Source of the DNA: Halorussus limi
GTDB lineage: Archaea > Halobacteriota > Halobacteria > Halobacteriales > Haladaptataceae
DNA length: 64,000 nt
NCBI RefSeq assembly: GCF_023238205.1
Contig: NZ_CP096659.1
Coordinates: 744,001-808,000, forward strand
Direction of reading: 5' to 3'
The translations under genes and the position numbers were made by a program. The first letter of the stretch is position 1; each line of letters opens with the position of its first letter. Positions 7,649 through 14,565 of the stretch are shown one piece after another. A model generated the notes under the pieces. That model was not told where the DNA came from. It was given only the letters and a program-made list of their open reading frames with translations, and did no database searches.

Positions 7649-8545
7649 ATGTCGAGTAAGAACGCTAGCAGCAAGGTTGTTTCGGTCGATGAACAGACAT
7701 TCGAACAGACGGACGAGCAAGCGGTCGGGGAAGATAACTTCGAGGTCGTCGATGAAACGCCGGAGTTCCGGGCGACGGTGCAGATGGAGACGCAGGCGAA
7801 GGTGGACGGGAACCACCCGGAAGGAATCGTCGAGACGAGCGACGAACGGATAGAAGGTGTGACCCTCGAACAGGAAGAACGCATCAGAGCGCGGGAAGCC
7901 GAACTGGAGCGCATCAGCGCACAGGCCGAACTCGGAACGAAAGACGGCCGGGCGAAGCGAGCGAGAAGTAACGCAGCGAAGGGAAGCGTGAAGCGTCGAA
8001 TGGAGTTCCAGAAGCGAGCGGCGAGCGTGGATCCCTTGGCGGACCCTGAGCGGCCGGACCCGCGCGAGGAGCTGACCCAGGACGAACTGGCGAGCGTGAA
8101 CGAGCAGACGAGACGGCTAGACGCGAAACTCGAAGGCTGGTCGAGAGGTGCAATCAGTCGACGGTTGGCCGAGCGCGTGGTCGAAGGGTCGAGTATCACG
8201 AGCGCGGTCGTCGGCGTCCACGAAGAGCTACAGACGGCTCCGGGACAGGTGATTCCAATCGGGAAAGTCGAGGACGTCGATCGGAAGGAGGTGAGCATCG
8301 AAGGACGTGTGACCCAATTGTGGGACGCAGATTCATCCGCAATTCAGCAAGTCGGGTTGCTCGAAGACGAAAGTGGCCGAACCAAGGTGACCGTCTGGAA
8401 GAACTCAGACCAGCCGTGGATGGAGGAAGGCGAACGCGTCCAGATTCGTGGAGCGGCTCGGAACTGGTACGAGGGACGTGTCTCGCTGGCCGTGACCGGG
8501 TGGTCGTCGATGTTCTTCCCTGAGCGCGGTCGGTGGTGGGAGTAG
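7649..8545 (+). CDS. OB-fold DNA-binding protein (RPA-like), plasmid type
   Basis: 298 residues from ATG 7649. The frame is open upstream to 7406, but that part is arginine-rich and unlike the rest, so it was excluded. The first 180 residues are highly charged with a helical, probably coiled-coil stretch (EEERIRAREAELERISAQAE). The last 100 residues read as an OB-fold of the replication-protein-A type (VSIEGRVTQLWD, GLLEDESGRTKVTVWKN, GERVQIRGAARNWYEGRVSL). Such proteins bind single-stranded DNA or nucleic acid. Related genes are common on haloarchaeal plasmids and integrated elements, and this is the first gene after the palindromic region. A role in element replication or transfer is inference. 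Confidence 0.7.
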   Translation: MSSKNASSKVVSVDEQTFEQTDEQAVGEDNFEVVDETPEFRATVQMETQAKVDGNHPEGIVETSDERIEGVTLEQEERIRAREAELERISAQAELGTKDGRAKRARSNAAKGSVKRRMEFQKRAASVDPLADPERPDPREELTQDELASVNEQTRRLDAKLEGWSRGAISRRLAERVVEGSSITSAVVGVHEELQTAPGQVIPIGKVEDVDRKEVSIEGRVTQLWDADSSAIQQVGLLEDESGRTKVTVWKNSDQPWMEEGERVQIRGAARNWYEGRVSLAVTGWSSMFFPERGRWWE

Positions 8546-8767
8546 CGCGCTAAGCAGTCTCGTTCTTTTTGATACCGTCCACCCGACGCCCGCCGCCCCA
8601 CCCTCCGCTCCGTGCTCACTTCGTTGCGCGCGCAGCCACGACCTCTAGCAGAGGACAGTAGTCGGTCGTCAGTTCAGAAGCAACGTAGCGATGAGCTATC
8701 TATACGCTCGGCAGATGTCCAAAGCCAATTAGGTCGCCGACTGAAGATGGCGTGCGTCACGGCTGAG

Positions 8768-8797
8768 TTTTATACACCCCACGAGGGGCGAGGGTGT
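8768..8797 (+). promoter_or_regulatory. T-tract plus hairpin leader of the TFB gene
   Basis: TTTTAT at 8768-8773 is followed at once by a GC palindrome. ACACCC at 8774-8779 pairs with GGGTGT at 8792-8797, or alternatively CCCC (8777-8780) pairs with GGGG (8785-8788). The gene start is 37 bases downstream. This arrangement recurs before five other genes of this element. Confidence 0.55.
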
Positions 8798-8833
8798 CGA
8801 GTCAGCGACATCCTCGAACAAGTCGTGATATCT

Positions 8834-9760
8834 ATGGCAAGTAGTGCTATCTACGAGACGGCGTTCGACGAAGACGTACAGGACGAAAGTAACCAGTGTC
8901 CGGAGTGTGACGGACGGGTCACTACCAACGTAGCCGAGACCGTCTGCGAGGAGTGTGGACTAGTTCTCGAAGACGAACGTATCGACCACGGGCCGGAGTG
9001 GCGGTCGTTTAGTGACGATGAGCAGAACCGAGAGCGTACAGGTGCGCCGCTGACGGCGACACGCCACGATCGGGGTCTCTCGACGAAAATCGGAAACAAC
9101 GTAGAGGCAGCAAGTGGACAGTTCGCTGGCCGAAAACGCCGTCGACTCGCGCGGATGCGCCGTGAACACAGTCGCAGTCGGTTCAGGTCGAAAGCCGAGC
9201 AGATTCTCGCGCATGGACTCGGCGAGATCCGCCGACTGACTAGTGCACTCGGGCTCTCGAAAGCACTCGGCGAGCAGGCGTGTTCGCTTTTCCGGAGCGC
9301 ACAGAACGAGGATATCCTCCGAGGACGGTCGGTTGAAGCGATGGCGGCCGCGAGCGTCTACGGCGCGTGTCGATGTCTTGGTCTCTCCAGAACGCTCGAC
9401 GACGTAGCGAGCGTTGCGCGCGTCGCGCAGTCGAGAGTGCGCAGTTCCTACCAAGCGATGAACGTGGAACTCGGACTCCCGGCAAAACCCGTCGAGCCGA
9501 CCGCGTTCGTGCCGCGACTCGCCTCGGCGCTCGACGTGACCGATTCGATACGCCAGCGGGCGCGGACGCTCGCAAGGGCGGCACAAGAAGCGGAGGTCAC
9601 GGTCGGGGTCCAACCGTCTGGGTTCGCGGCGGCCTGCCTTTACAAAGCGTGTCATAAACACGGCTGGTTGGTCAGCCAACGAGAAGTCGCGGAGGTGGCC
9701 GACAGTAGCCCACCGACGATACGGACACACCGGGACGCGCTCGATGAACTGGACGTGTAG
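8834..9760 (+). CDS. TFIIB-family transcription initiation factor (TFB)
   Basis: 308 residues from ATG 8834, chosen because the zinc ribbon follows directly; the frame is open to 8612 but without family sequence. Zinc ligands are C22, C25, C38 and C41 (CPEC, CEEC), followed by the B-reader-like ERIDHGPEWRSFSDDE. Two cyclin-like repeats follow (about 115-205 and 210-300) with the typical SVEAMAAASVYGACR block and a C-terminal helix-turn-helix reading SQREVAEVADSSPPTIRTH. TFB recruits RNA polymerase to TBP-bound promoters. An extra TFB carried on a plasmid-like element could direct transcription of element genes. It is slightly divergent but appears intact. Confidence 0.9.
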   Translation: MASSAIYETAFDEDVQDESNQCPECDGRVTTNVAETVCEECGLVLEDERIDHGPEWRSFSDDEQNRERTGAPLTATRHDRGLSTKIGNNVEAASGQFAGRKRRRLARMRREHSRSRFRSKAEQILAHGLGEIRRLTSALGLSKALGEQACSLFRSAQNEDILRGRSVEAMAAASVYGACRCLGLSRTLDDVASVARVAQSRVRSSYQAMNVELGLPAKPVEPTAFVPRLASALDVTDSIRQRARTLARAAQEAEVTVGVQPSGFAAACLYKACHKHGWLVSQREVAEVADSSPPTIRTHRDALDELDV

Positions 9761-9790
9761 CTAGCTTCCGAGACGAAACGATAGAACCCT

Positions 9791-10169
9791 ATGGCAACAC
9801 TCCAAGCAGCAACGACGTCGAACGGTGCAATCGTAACGGACCCGAGCGCGTTTGCACACTCTGCGAGTCGTACTGTTTCGGGACGCTCGAGTGGGATGTG
9901 GACGACGACGGTCGATTCTCGTTGTGGGGATACGACGCATTCGAGGTCTACGGGCGTCGAGAAAACGGCCTGCCCGACTACAAAGCAGGACAGCAGACGC
10001 ACGAGTTCCTTCAGGCACTCGCAGCGTACGTCGAGGAAGGCGACGAATTCGATATTCAGACGGCCAGATTACCAAGTGTCGGTTCCCAGTGCTTGCCTCT
10101 CGATACGATGTCCGGCATGGCGACGTCCTGTAAGCAGACCTTCAAACTCTGGAGTCGATTGAGGGTTGA
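9791..10169 (+). pseudogene. Decayed zinc-finger haloarchaeal hypothetical protein
   Basis: A coherent protein can be read only by changing frame. After ATG 9791 the +1 frame from 9793 reads GNTPSSNDVERCNRN and then a CTLCESYCFG cysteine cluster, followed by GRFSLWGYDAFEVYGRRENG to about 10060. The sequence then continues in another frame with ITKCRFPVLASRYDVRHGDV, meets an in-frame TAA at 10131, and finishes ADLQTLESIEG with TGA at 10167-10169. One base missing beside the start, one frameshift near 10060 and one nonsense codon are therefore needed to explain it. The product would have been about 125 residues with a CxxC-type zinc site, of unknown function. It lies just behind the TFB gene. 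Confidence 0.65.
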
Positions 10170-10279
10170 ATCGTCTGGCGCGTCCTATCAAAATGGATGT
10201 TGTCGCTAAACGTGGTCGCGGAGAGTGTCAGCGAAGGGATTTCGTGAGTGATCCAAATGCTGATTCAACTTCGGCGGTA

Positions 10280-10525
10280 ATGTCATCAACGAGGATGTCG
10301 CGCCACGTTCGGCTTGATGACGACCTCTATGAGCGCATCAAAGCAAACAGACAGGAGGGAGAGTCGTTTAGTGATACGATCGAGCGCCTCATCGACAACC
10401 GTTCGCTCCGCGACCTTCAGGATGTCTTCGACAGCGAGCAAGTGGACGAGATGCGAGACGCGGTCAAGATACCAGAGGAAGAAGATACTGCCAAGATCCG
10501 TGAACTTGGCGAGCGCTTCGACTGA
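10280..10525 (+). CDS. VapB-type (ribbon-helix-helix) antitoxin-like protein
   Basis: 81 residues from ATG 10280; ATG 10295 is equally possible. The sequence RHVRLDDDLYERIKANRQEG followed by ESFSDTIERLIDNRSL resembles the N-terminal DNA-binding part of archaeal VapB-family antitoxins (DUF217 group), with an acidic C-terminal tail that could hold a toxin. The usual partner, a PIN-domain VapC, is absent. Instead the next two genes encode an MNT-HEPN pair, with the MNT start 19 bases downstream. It may be an orphan antitoxin or an extra regulator of the downstream pair; only position supports the second idea. Confidence 0.7.
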   Translation: MSSTRMSRHVRLDDDLYERIKANRQEGESFSDTIERLIDNRSLRDLQDVFDSEQVDEMRDAVKIPEEEDTAKIRELGERFD

Positions 10526-10544
10526 TCGGCAACACAACTATATT

Positions 10545-11003
10545 ATGCGGGACGATGAACACTTAGGTATGGTGCAGACAGACGACTCCGCGGTCGAACG
10601 CGTCGAGCTCGACCGACTGCGGTCGTATCTCGACCAAGAGCGAGTCGTCTTTGCGATTCTCTTCGGCTCGCACGCACGCGGAACGGCTGGACCGGACTCA
10701 GACGTGGACATCGCACTCCGTTTCCCGGAGACGTTGGACGCTCGGGAACGATTCCAACTGCGAAATCAAATCGATGCGGACCTCCAGCAGTATGCCGAGG
10801 AGTTTGTGGACGTAAGCGATATCGAGCAACTCCCGACAGCCGTCGCACACGCCGCTCTCCAAGACGGTCTCCTGTTAACTGGCGACGAGCAGGCTGTCGA
10901 AACCTATCACGAGCAAATCAAAGACGAGTACGAATCAACGGTCGACGAGCGAAAACGCCAACAGCGTGAATTCATCGACCGATTAGCAAGCGGAGACGTA
11001 TAA
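10545..11003 (+). CDS. mntA: MNT-domain nucleotidyltransferase antitoxin (MntA-like)
   Basis: 152 residues from ATG 10545; ATG 10569 would give 144. The minimal nucleotidyltransferase active site is intact: G41-S42 in GSHARG and the aspartates D53 and D55 in SDVD. In characterised MntA/HepT systems this enzyme transfers AMP units onto a tyrosine of the HEPN toxin and so silences it. It ends directly before the HEPN start (zero gap), the normal coupled arrangement. The last 40 residues form a charged helix that may contact the toxin. Confidence in the family is high; polyAMPylation is by analogy. Confidence 0.88.
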   Translation: MRDDEHLGMVQTDDSAVERVELDRLRSYLDQERVVFAILFGSHARGTAGPDSDVDIALRFPETLDARERFQLRNQIDADLQQYAEEFVDVSDIEQLPTAVAHAALQDGLLLTGDEQAVETYHEQIKDEYESTVDERKRQQREFIDRLASGDV

Positions 11004-11420
11004 ATGGTCAACGAAGACGTGTTCGTTGACAAACTCCGCCACATCAACCAGTACATCAAGGACCTCGAACAGATGCGAGGTCTCTCGAAAGCCGAATACG
11101 TGGACGATATGGTGACCCAGCGAGCAGTCGAACGGACGTTGATGAACCTCATTCAGGCATGTATCGACCTCGCTCAGCACGTTCGGTCGACAGAAGATCT
11201 CTCCCCGAGCGGAACCGCCAAACAGGAGATACAGGCGCTTGGAGAAGCAGACATCATCTCGAACGAGACGCAGGCGAAACTCGAAGAAGCAGTCGGGTTT
11301 CGAAATATTCTCGCGCACAGATACGGCGACGTCAACCACGACGTTGTGTACGACGTGCTCCACGATGACTTGGAGTGGTTCAATCGCTTCCAACAGGAAC
11401 TCGCTCGGTGGTTCCAATAG
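11004..11420 (+). CDS. hepT: HEPN-domain RNase toxin (HepT-like)
   Basis: 138 residues, all-helical composition, with the HEPN catalytic motif R-x4-H-x-Y at residues 100-107 (RNILAHRY): R100, H105 and Y107. The tyrosine is the residue modified by MntA in studied systems. HepT toxins are RNases that cleave tRNA or mRNA and are kept inactive by the partner MNT protein. It starts immediately after the mntA-like stop. Together the pair is a type VII toxin-antitoxin module that would stabilise the element or protect against phage. All key residues are present, so it is probably active. Confidence 0.88.
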   Translation: MVNEDVFVDKLRHINQYIKDLEQMRGLSKAEYVDDMVTQRAVERTLMNLIQACIDLAQHVRSTEDLSPSGTAKQEIQALGEADIISNETQAKLEEAVGFRNILAHRYGDVNHDVVYDVLHDDLEWFNRFQQELARWFQ

Positions 11421-11553
11421 CTCGATTGAACAACGACGGACTACTACCGATACACCGACCACGACTGTTAGCCCGGTCGTGTTCTCTCGTCCTCACCTTG
11501 AACATAGGCCTCACGTATTCTTCCGGCGTGGAGTCCCGAAAAATCGCTCTCGG

Positions 11554-11589
11554 TTATTTTTGGTCGCCCCCGACAGGAGCGGAGGCGAC
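11554..11589 (+). promoter_or_regulatory. T-tract plus hairpin leader
   Basis: TTATTTTT at 11554-11561 is followed by GTCGCC at 11563-11568, which pairs with GGCGAC at 11584-11589 across a 15-base loop. The GTG start of the next gene is 5 bases past the right arm, so the hairpin would overlap the ribosome-binding region if it is transcribed. Confidence 0.5.
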
Positions 11590-11594
11590 GACAA

Positions 11595-11810
11595 GTGAGC
11601 AACGTTACAGACGACGAGTCGAATGGACTCTCACCAGAACAACGACTTGAACCGCGAAACATCCGACTCATCGACCCAAGCATTGCGATGATAGACGATA
11701 TGGACACACTCCGTGCCTGTGTCGCCTACGAGAATACTCACCAGAATCGCATTCAAATTCTTCGACGACTCAAGCGACGTGCAGAAGAAATTCGCTCAGA
11801 GCAGGCGTAA
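11595..11810 (+). CDS. Small hypothetical element protein (71 aa)
   Basis: GTG start. 71 residues, charged, with a probable helical C-terminal half (NRIQILRRLKRRAEEIRSEQ). The sequence RNIRLIDPSIAMIDDMDTLR has normal haloarchaeal codon and residue use, and the gene is flanked by two similar leader hairpins, which supports it being real. No domain is recognised. It is one of a series of small genes in the same direction between the toxin pair and the secretion operon. Confidence 0.6.
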   Translation: MSNVTDDESNGLSPEQRLEPRNIRLIDPSIAMIDDMDTLRACVAYENTHQNRIQILRRLKRRAEEIRSEQA

Positions 11811-11830
11811 CGCTCCGTCTCTCGGAGAAC

Positions 11831-11860
11831 TTTTTTCGAGCCACGAGTCGGTGGAGGCTC
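11831..11860 (+). promoter_or_regulatory. T-tract plus hairpin leader
   Basis: TTTTTT at 11831-11836 is followed by a bulged hairpin. GAG (11838-11840) and CCAC (11841-11844) pair with GTGG (11851-11854) and CTC (11858-11860). The ATG of the next gene is at 11867, 6 bases past the stem. Confidence 0.45.
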
Positions 11861-11866
11861 AAAACG

Positions 11867-12166
11867 ATGACCAACCGACCAGAAATCGAAGTGCATCGCC
11901 AGACGTCCTTCGGCGACGACGGTGAACTTGAGATGTCGGAAACCAGTATCGAAACCTCACTCGAGGATTTCGGCGCGGAAATCGACCACCGTGAACCTAC
12001 GTCACGTCGTGACCGACCCGAAGCGAGCGAGTTCGGCGTCGATGACCGTCCCAAAGTCGAACGGACGGACGCGAGCGACCAATCGACGCTTTTTGCGGAT
12101 ACCGCCGCCGACCAGCAGACGCTAACGGGCGACGACGCACAGGGGCAATTCCTCTTCGAGGAGTAA
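11867..12166 (+). CDS. Small acidic hypothetical protein (99 aa)
   Basis: 99 residues, strongly acidic, Asp/Glu/Thr-rich with little hydrophobic core, so probably largely disordered. It has no recognisable domain. The composition fits a haloarchaeal protein, and a leader hairpin precedes the ATG and another follows the stop. A C-terminal pattern of QSTLFAD and GQFLFEE repeats the idea of Gln plus aromatic residues in an acidic context, reminiscent of short binding motifs, but no partner can be named. Confidence 0.6.
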   Translation: MTNRPEIEVHRQTSFGDDGELEMSETSIETSLEDFGAEIDHREPTSRRDRPEASEFGVDDRPKVERTDASDQSTLFADTAADQQTLTGDDAQGQFLFEE

Positions 12167-12185
12167 CCCATTCTAGGTAGTACGG

Positions 12186-12216
12186 TTCTTTTCGCGCCTG
12201 CAGGGGTGCAGGCGCG
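12186..12216 (+). promoter_or_regulatory. T-tract plus perfect 10-bp hairpin leader
   Basis: TTCTTTT at 12186-12192 is followed by CGCGCCTGCA (12193-12202), a GGGG loop, and the exact complement TGCAGGCGCG (12207-12216). It is the strongest stem of the leader series. The ATG of the next gene is 28 bases downstream. It could also act as a terminator for the upstream gene, but the T-tract precedes rather than follows the stem. Confidence 0.6.
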
Positions 12217-12243
12217 TTCGGTTTCGTGCCTGTCTCAGAGACT

Positions 12244-12453
12244 ATGAGTACGAAACGTTCCAAACTCGACATCACCGAGCGCGAACTTGAACGACTACTC
12301 GCAAAGCATGCTGAAGCAGGAATCCCCGAGCTGGTGCTGGTCGAACTTCTCCGAGACTACGCCACGACCATCGAAACAATAGGCTACATCCCGCGAACCT
12401 GGAGACCGAGCGAATACACCGAAAATAAGCCTTCCACGGGACGGAAGCGATGA
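12244..12453 (+). CDS. Small hypothetical protein (69 aa)
   Basis: 69 residues from ATG 12244; the frame is open 18 bases further upstream. The sequence KLDITERELERLLAKHAEAG followed by IPELVLVELLRDYATTIET suggests two amphipathic helices, possibly a small helix-turn-helix or dimer module. The stop overlaps the start of the next tiny zinc-ribbon gene by 4 bases (ATGA), so the two are probably co-translated. Function unknown. Confidence 0.6.
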   Translation: MSTKRSKLDITERELERLLAKHAEAGIPELVLVELLRDYATTIETIGYIPRTWRPSEYTENKPSTGRKR

Positions 12454-12605
12454 CCGCATCCTTTCTTCGGCGTACCTTGTTCGGGAGGACGCCGGACCCT
12501 AACTTCGTCTACGAGTGCCGACGATGTGGGACCACTGTTGACACCCACGACGAGGAGTGCCCGTACTGTGGTCCAACCGATATCGTCGAGTACGAAATCT
12601 CCTGA
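12450..12605 (+). CDS. 51-residue zinc-ribbon protein
   Basis: A short gene overlapping the previous stop (ATGA) and ending at TGA 12603-12605. Four cysteines form a clear ribbon: C23 and C26 (YECRRCG) with C37 and C40 (CPYCG), spaced 10 residues apart, followed by TDIVEYEIS. The basic N-terminus (FLRRTLFGR) could bind nucleic acid. Tiny CxxC proteins of this type are frequent in haloarchaea and many are of unknown function, with some affecting stress or biofilm behaviour. The overlap with its neighbour and the intact ribbon make it a convincing real gene. Confidence 0.7.
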   Translation: MTASFLRRTLFGRTPDPNFVYECRRCGTTVDTHDEECPYCGPTDIVEYEIS

Positions 12606-12647
12606 GGAGTCTCACCCGTTTCTGGCGACCTGCTACGCGACGTTGAG

Positions 12648-12705
12648 TTTTTTCTCCCCCTGAGGGTTGCGGGGCCTCGTTCAGCGGTCCTGCAGGTGAA
12701 CTGCA
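12648..12705 (+). promoter_or_regulatory. T-tract plus GC hairpins before the DUF6735 gene
   Basis: TTTTTT at 12648-12653 is followed by CCCTGAGGG (12658-12666) and a run GGGG at 12671-12674 that can pair with CCCC at 12656-12659. A second small stem, TGCAG (12691-12695) with CTGCA (12701-12705), ends at the base before the ATG. The arrangement matches the other leaders of the element. Confidence 0.5.
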
Positions 12706-13344
12706 ATGGGACATCGCGCATTGGTCGCATACGAACGGCCCGACGAGTTGTACAACCTCCACTATTCGCACAACGGTGGACTCCACCTCCGACTGAAACG
12801 AGAACTAACGTCACGTACACCCTTCGGGGGTGAGAAGCCGAACACCAGACAGGAACTGTTGGCCGAGCTTCTCAAATCGACGGATAGCACAGACACAATC
12901 GTAGAAGGATTTCTCGGAGCAGATGATCGACCACAGACAGCAGTCGATTTGAAGCCGAAAGCGACCCGACTGACGAAAGACGAAATCATCACAGAGTATC
13001 TAAACTACGCCAGTAGTGAAGCCTTCTACGTCGTTTCGAGCGAGTTCGACGTAACGGCATACCGAGTCCACTGGTTCGGTCTTCACCACGTTGCCGACAC
13101 CGCTGAAGCGAGTCCACTCCGTGGACACGGTGCGCTTCGGACTATTCGATGGTACAACAGCGAGCCTGTTGGAGATGGCTTCGTGCAGGGGGAGTTCAAG
13201 ACGCTGAAACGGATTACCGGCGATTTGCTTGACCGTGGCGTCTTCACTCACGAGGAGGCCATCACGTACCTGAAACAGAATCTCGTCGCGTGGACAGACG
13301 AACGAGCAGAGCTCATTATTCGAACCTCCTCTGTGTCGCACTGA
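12706..13344 (+). CDS. DUF6735-like haloarchaeal protein
   Basis: 212 residues beginning MGHRALVAYERPDELYNLHY and then SHNGGLHLRL, an N-terminus I recognise from the haloarchaeal DUF6735 family found on plasmids, proviruses and integrated elements. There is no known catalytic motif. A central segment (SSEAFYVVSSEFDVTAYRVH) and the aromatic-rich IRWYNSEPVGDGF suggest a mixed alpha/beta fold. It is encoded in the small-gene series between the toxin pair and the secretion operon. The function of the family is unknown, so it serves mainly as a marker of mobile DNA. Confidence 0.7.
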   Translation: MGHRALVAYERPDELYNLHYSHNGGLHLRLKRELTSRTPFGGEKPNTRQELLAELLKSTDSTDTIVEGFLGADDRPQTAVDLKPKATRLTKDEIITEYLNYASSEAFYVVSSEFDVTAYRVHWFGLHHVADTAEASPLRGHGALRTIRWYNSEPVGDGFVQGEFKTLKRITGDLLDRGVFTHEEAITYLKQNLVAWTDERAELIIRTSSVSH

Positions 13345-13347
13345 CAG

Positions 13348-13369
13348 TTTTATCGCCCTCTGATGGGCG
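13348..13369 (+). promoter_or_regulatory. T-tract plus hairpin leader of the SWIM gene
   Basis: TTTTAT at 13348-13353 is followed by CGCCC (13354-13358), the loop TCTGAT and GGGCG (13365-13369). It closely resembles the element upstream of the TFB gene (same TTTTAT, same C-run/G-run order). It begins 3 bases after the previous stop and 60 bases before the SWIM ATG. Confidence 0.55.
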
Positions 13370-13407
13370 AGAGGTCACAGAGAAATCGAGCCTCTTTGCA
13401 GTAAGCC

Positions 13408-13848
13408 ATGTCTACGAATCCACTCGAAGAACTGGACGTGACGAATCGCATCCTCAAACGAGCGCAGTACGAAGCGATGGAGTTCGCCCTCGCGCCTGAC
13501 GGCGTTCAGGTTCGGAACGACAGTTACGCGAATCCGGACGAACACGAGTATCTCGTCGAAGTCGAGGACGAACTACCGACCTCGTGTACGTGTCCTGCTG
13601 ACGAAAAATATAGTGGTGCGTGCAAACACCGAGTCGCCGTAGCGATTCGACGACCGATACTGAAAGTAGCGACCCAACAACAACTCATCGCAGACGGTGG
13701 CATTAGCGAACGGCAAGCCACGAAGAGTCGTAGCGAAAGTGAGGGGGAGTCACCAGACAATCCACACTGTGACTGTGCAGACCTTTCGGGTGACTTCCCG
13801 TGTTGGGATTGCTACTACAACGGTCGACGTGACCTCCCGGATAAGTAG
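13408..13848 (+). CDS. SWIM zinc-finger protein
   Basis: 146 residues. The SWIM motif CxC-xn-CxH is present: C60 and C62 (SCTCPAD), then C72 and H74 (ACKHRVA). A second cysteine group near the C-terminus (HCDCADLSGDFPCWDC) could bind another metal. SWIM domains bind DNA or protein and occur in transposases, helicases and haloarchaeal element proteins. The N-terminal part (TNRILKRAQYEAMEFAL) resembles the usual start of the haloarchaeal SWIM family. It is the last small gene before the 300-base gap that precedes the secretion operon. Confidence 0.8.
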   Translation: MSTNPLEELDVTNRILKRAQYEAMEFALAPDGVQVRNDSYANPDEHEYLVEVEDELPTSCTCPADEKYSGACKHRVAVAIRRPILKVATQQQLIADGGISERQATKSRSESEGESPDNPHCDCADLSGDFPCWDCYYNGRRDLPDK

Positions 13849-14148
13849 TCCTCGCCTCCCTCAAACTGGCTGATCCCGATTAGCAACAGAGCACCAGCTA
13901 CGAAAGGAATGTCCTCTCGGGGGAACGCCACCTCGCTATCAGCCCTATCGCAGCCGAGCTTCGCTAATTTTCACCGAAAGTCACCTTCCGCAACCGAGAC
14001 CTGAATAGTTTCCTCTGTCTTTCAATTTGTAAGGGAAAATTTAAATAGAAATCTTGCACGGCCTTCCTCACGGACAAGTCGACGGGCCCGAAGCCCCAGC
14101 TAGTCCACATTCGGCTTAGTATCTCTTGTCGGCTTGACCGTTTAAATC
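13849..14148. promoter_or_regulatory. Promoter region of the secretion-like operon
   Basis: 300 bases without a gene. A good archaeal TATA element (AATTTAAATAG, about 14037-14048) lies about 100 bases before the operon ATG, which would give a leader of about 75 bases. That leader contains GGGCCCGAAGCCCC (about 14091-14104), able to form a small hairpin. A second AT stretch, TTTAAAT, lies only a few bases before the ATG and is too close to be a promoter for it. The first 180 bases hold nothing recognisable. Confidence 0.5.
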
Positions 14149-14565
14149 ATGAACGTACTCGAATACTGGAAGGTAACTGTCGAAACGTACTACAGAACGC
14201 TGACCGGCCGACACGGATCGAGGAGCCGGATACTCATGCTATCGTTGGTCCTACTGAGTATTATCGCCGTCTATCCCGCAAGTGCCCAATCGCTGGGTGA
14301 ATCGTTCTGTCAGAGTGATATGGCGGACACGATTCGGAATGGATTTACTGTCCTGCAATTTGGCGGCCCCCTCGTCGGCGGCTTTCTCGCACTCGGTGCG
14401 ACCGTCGCTATTCCGACAGTTCGCCGAGCCGATATCAAGAAGGAACTGAAGACAATTCGGAACCAAGGATTCATTTGGGGAGTTATCGTCGCACCGCTGG
14501 CGACGCCGATTCTCCAGTTTGTCCTCAACAACATCGTCGCTGGAGGGGCGAGTTGCAGCTTCTAA
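14149..14565 (+). CDS. Pilin-like two-helix membrane protein (VirB2/TrbC-like position)
   Basis: 138 residues. A basic N-terminus is followed by a hydrophobic signal segment ending PASAQS at about residues 43-48, then two hydrophobic helices (about 65-85 and 105-130) separated by a basic loop (RRADIKKELKTIRNQG), plus two cysteines (SFCQ and the C-terminal SCSF) that could form a disulfide. This size and two-helix topology match VirB2/TrbC-type conjugative pilins. It is the first gene of an operon ending in a VirB4 ATPase. Sequence similarity to bacterial pilins is not obvious by eye, so the call rests on topology and context. Confidence 0.5.
   Translation: MNVLEYWKVTVETYYRTLTGRHGSRSRILMLSLVLLSIIAVYPASAQSLGESFCQSDMADTIRNGFTVLQFGGPLVGGFLALGATVAIPTVRRADIKKELKTIRNQGFIWGVIVAPLATPILQFVLNNIVAGGASCSF

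Noticed and set aside
7130-7816. Minus-strand frame of 228 codons over the palindromic region
   Set aside because: It is Arg-rich with no family resemblance, and it overlaps the start of the RPA-like gene in antisense.
9898-10209. 103-codon frame behind the TFB gene taken as an intact gene
   Set aside because: The better protein reading crosses frames on both sides of it, so it was called a pseudogene part instead.
11421-11553. Possible extra small gene between hepT and the next small gene
   Set aside because: Frames here overlap the HEPN gene end or the leader hairpin and lack haloarchaeal composition.
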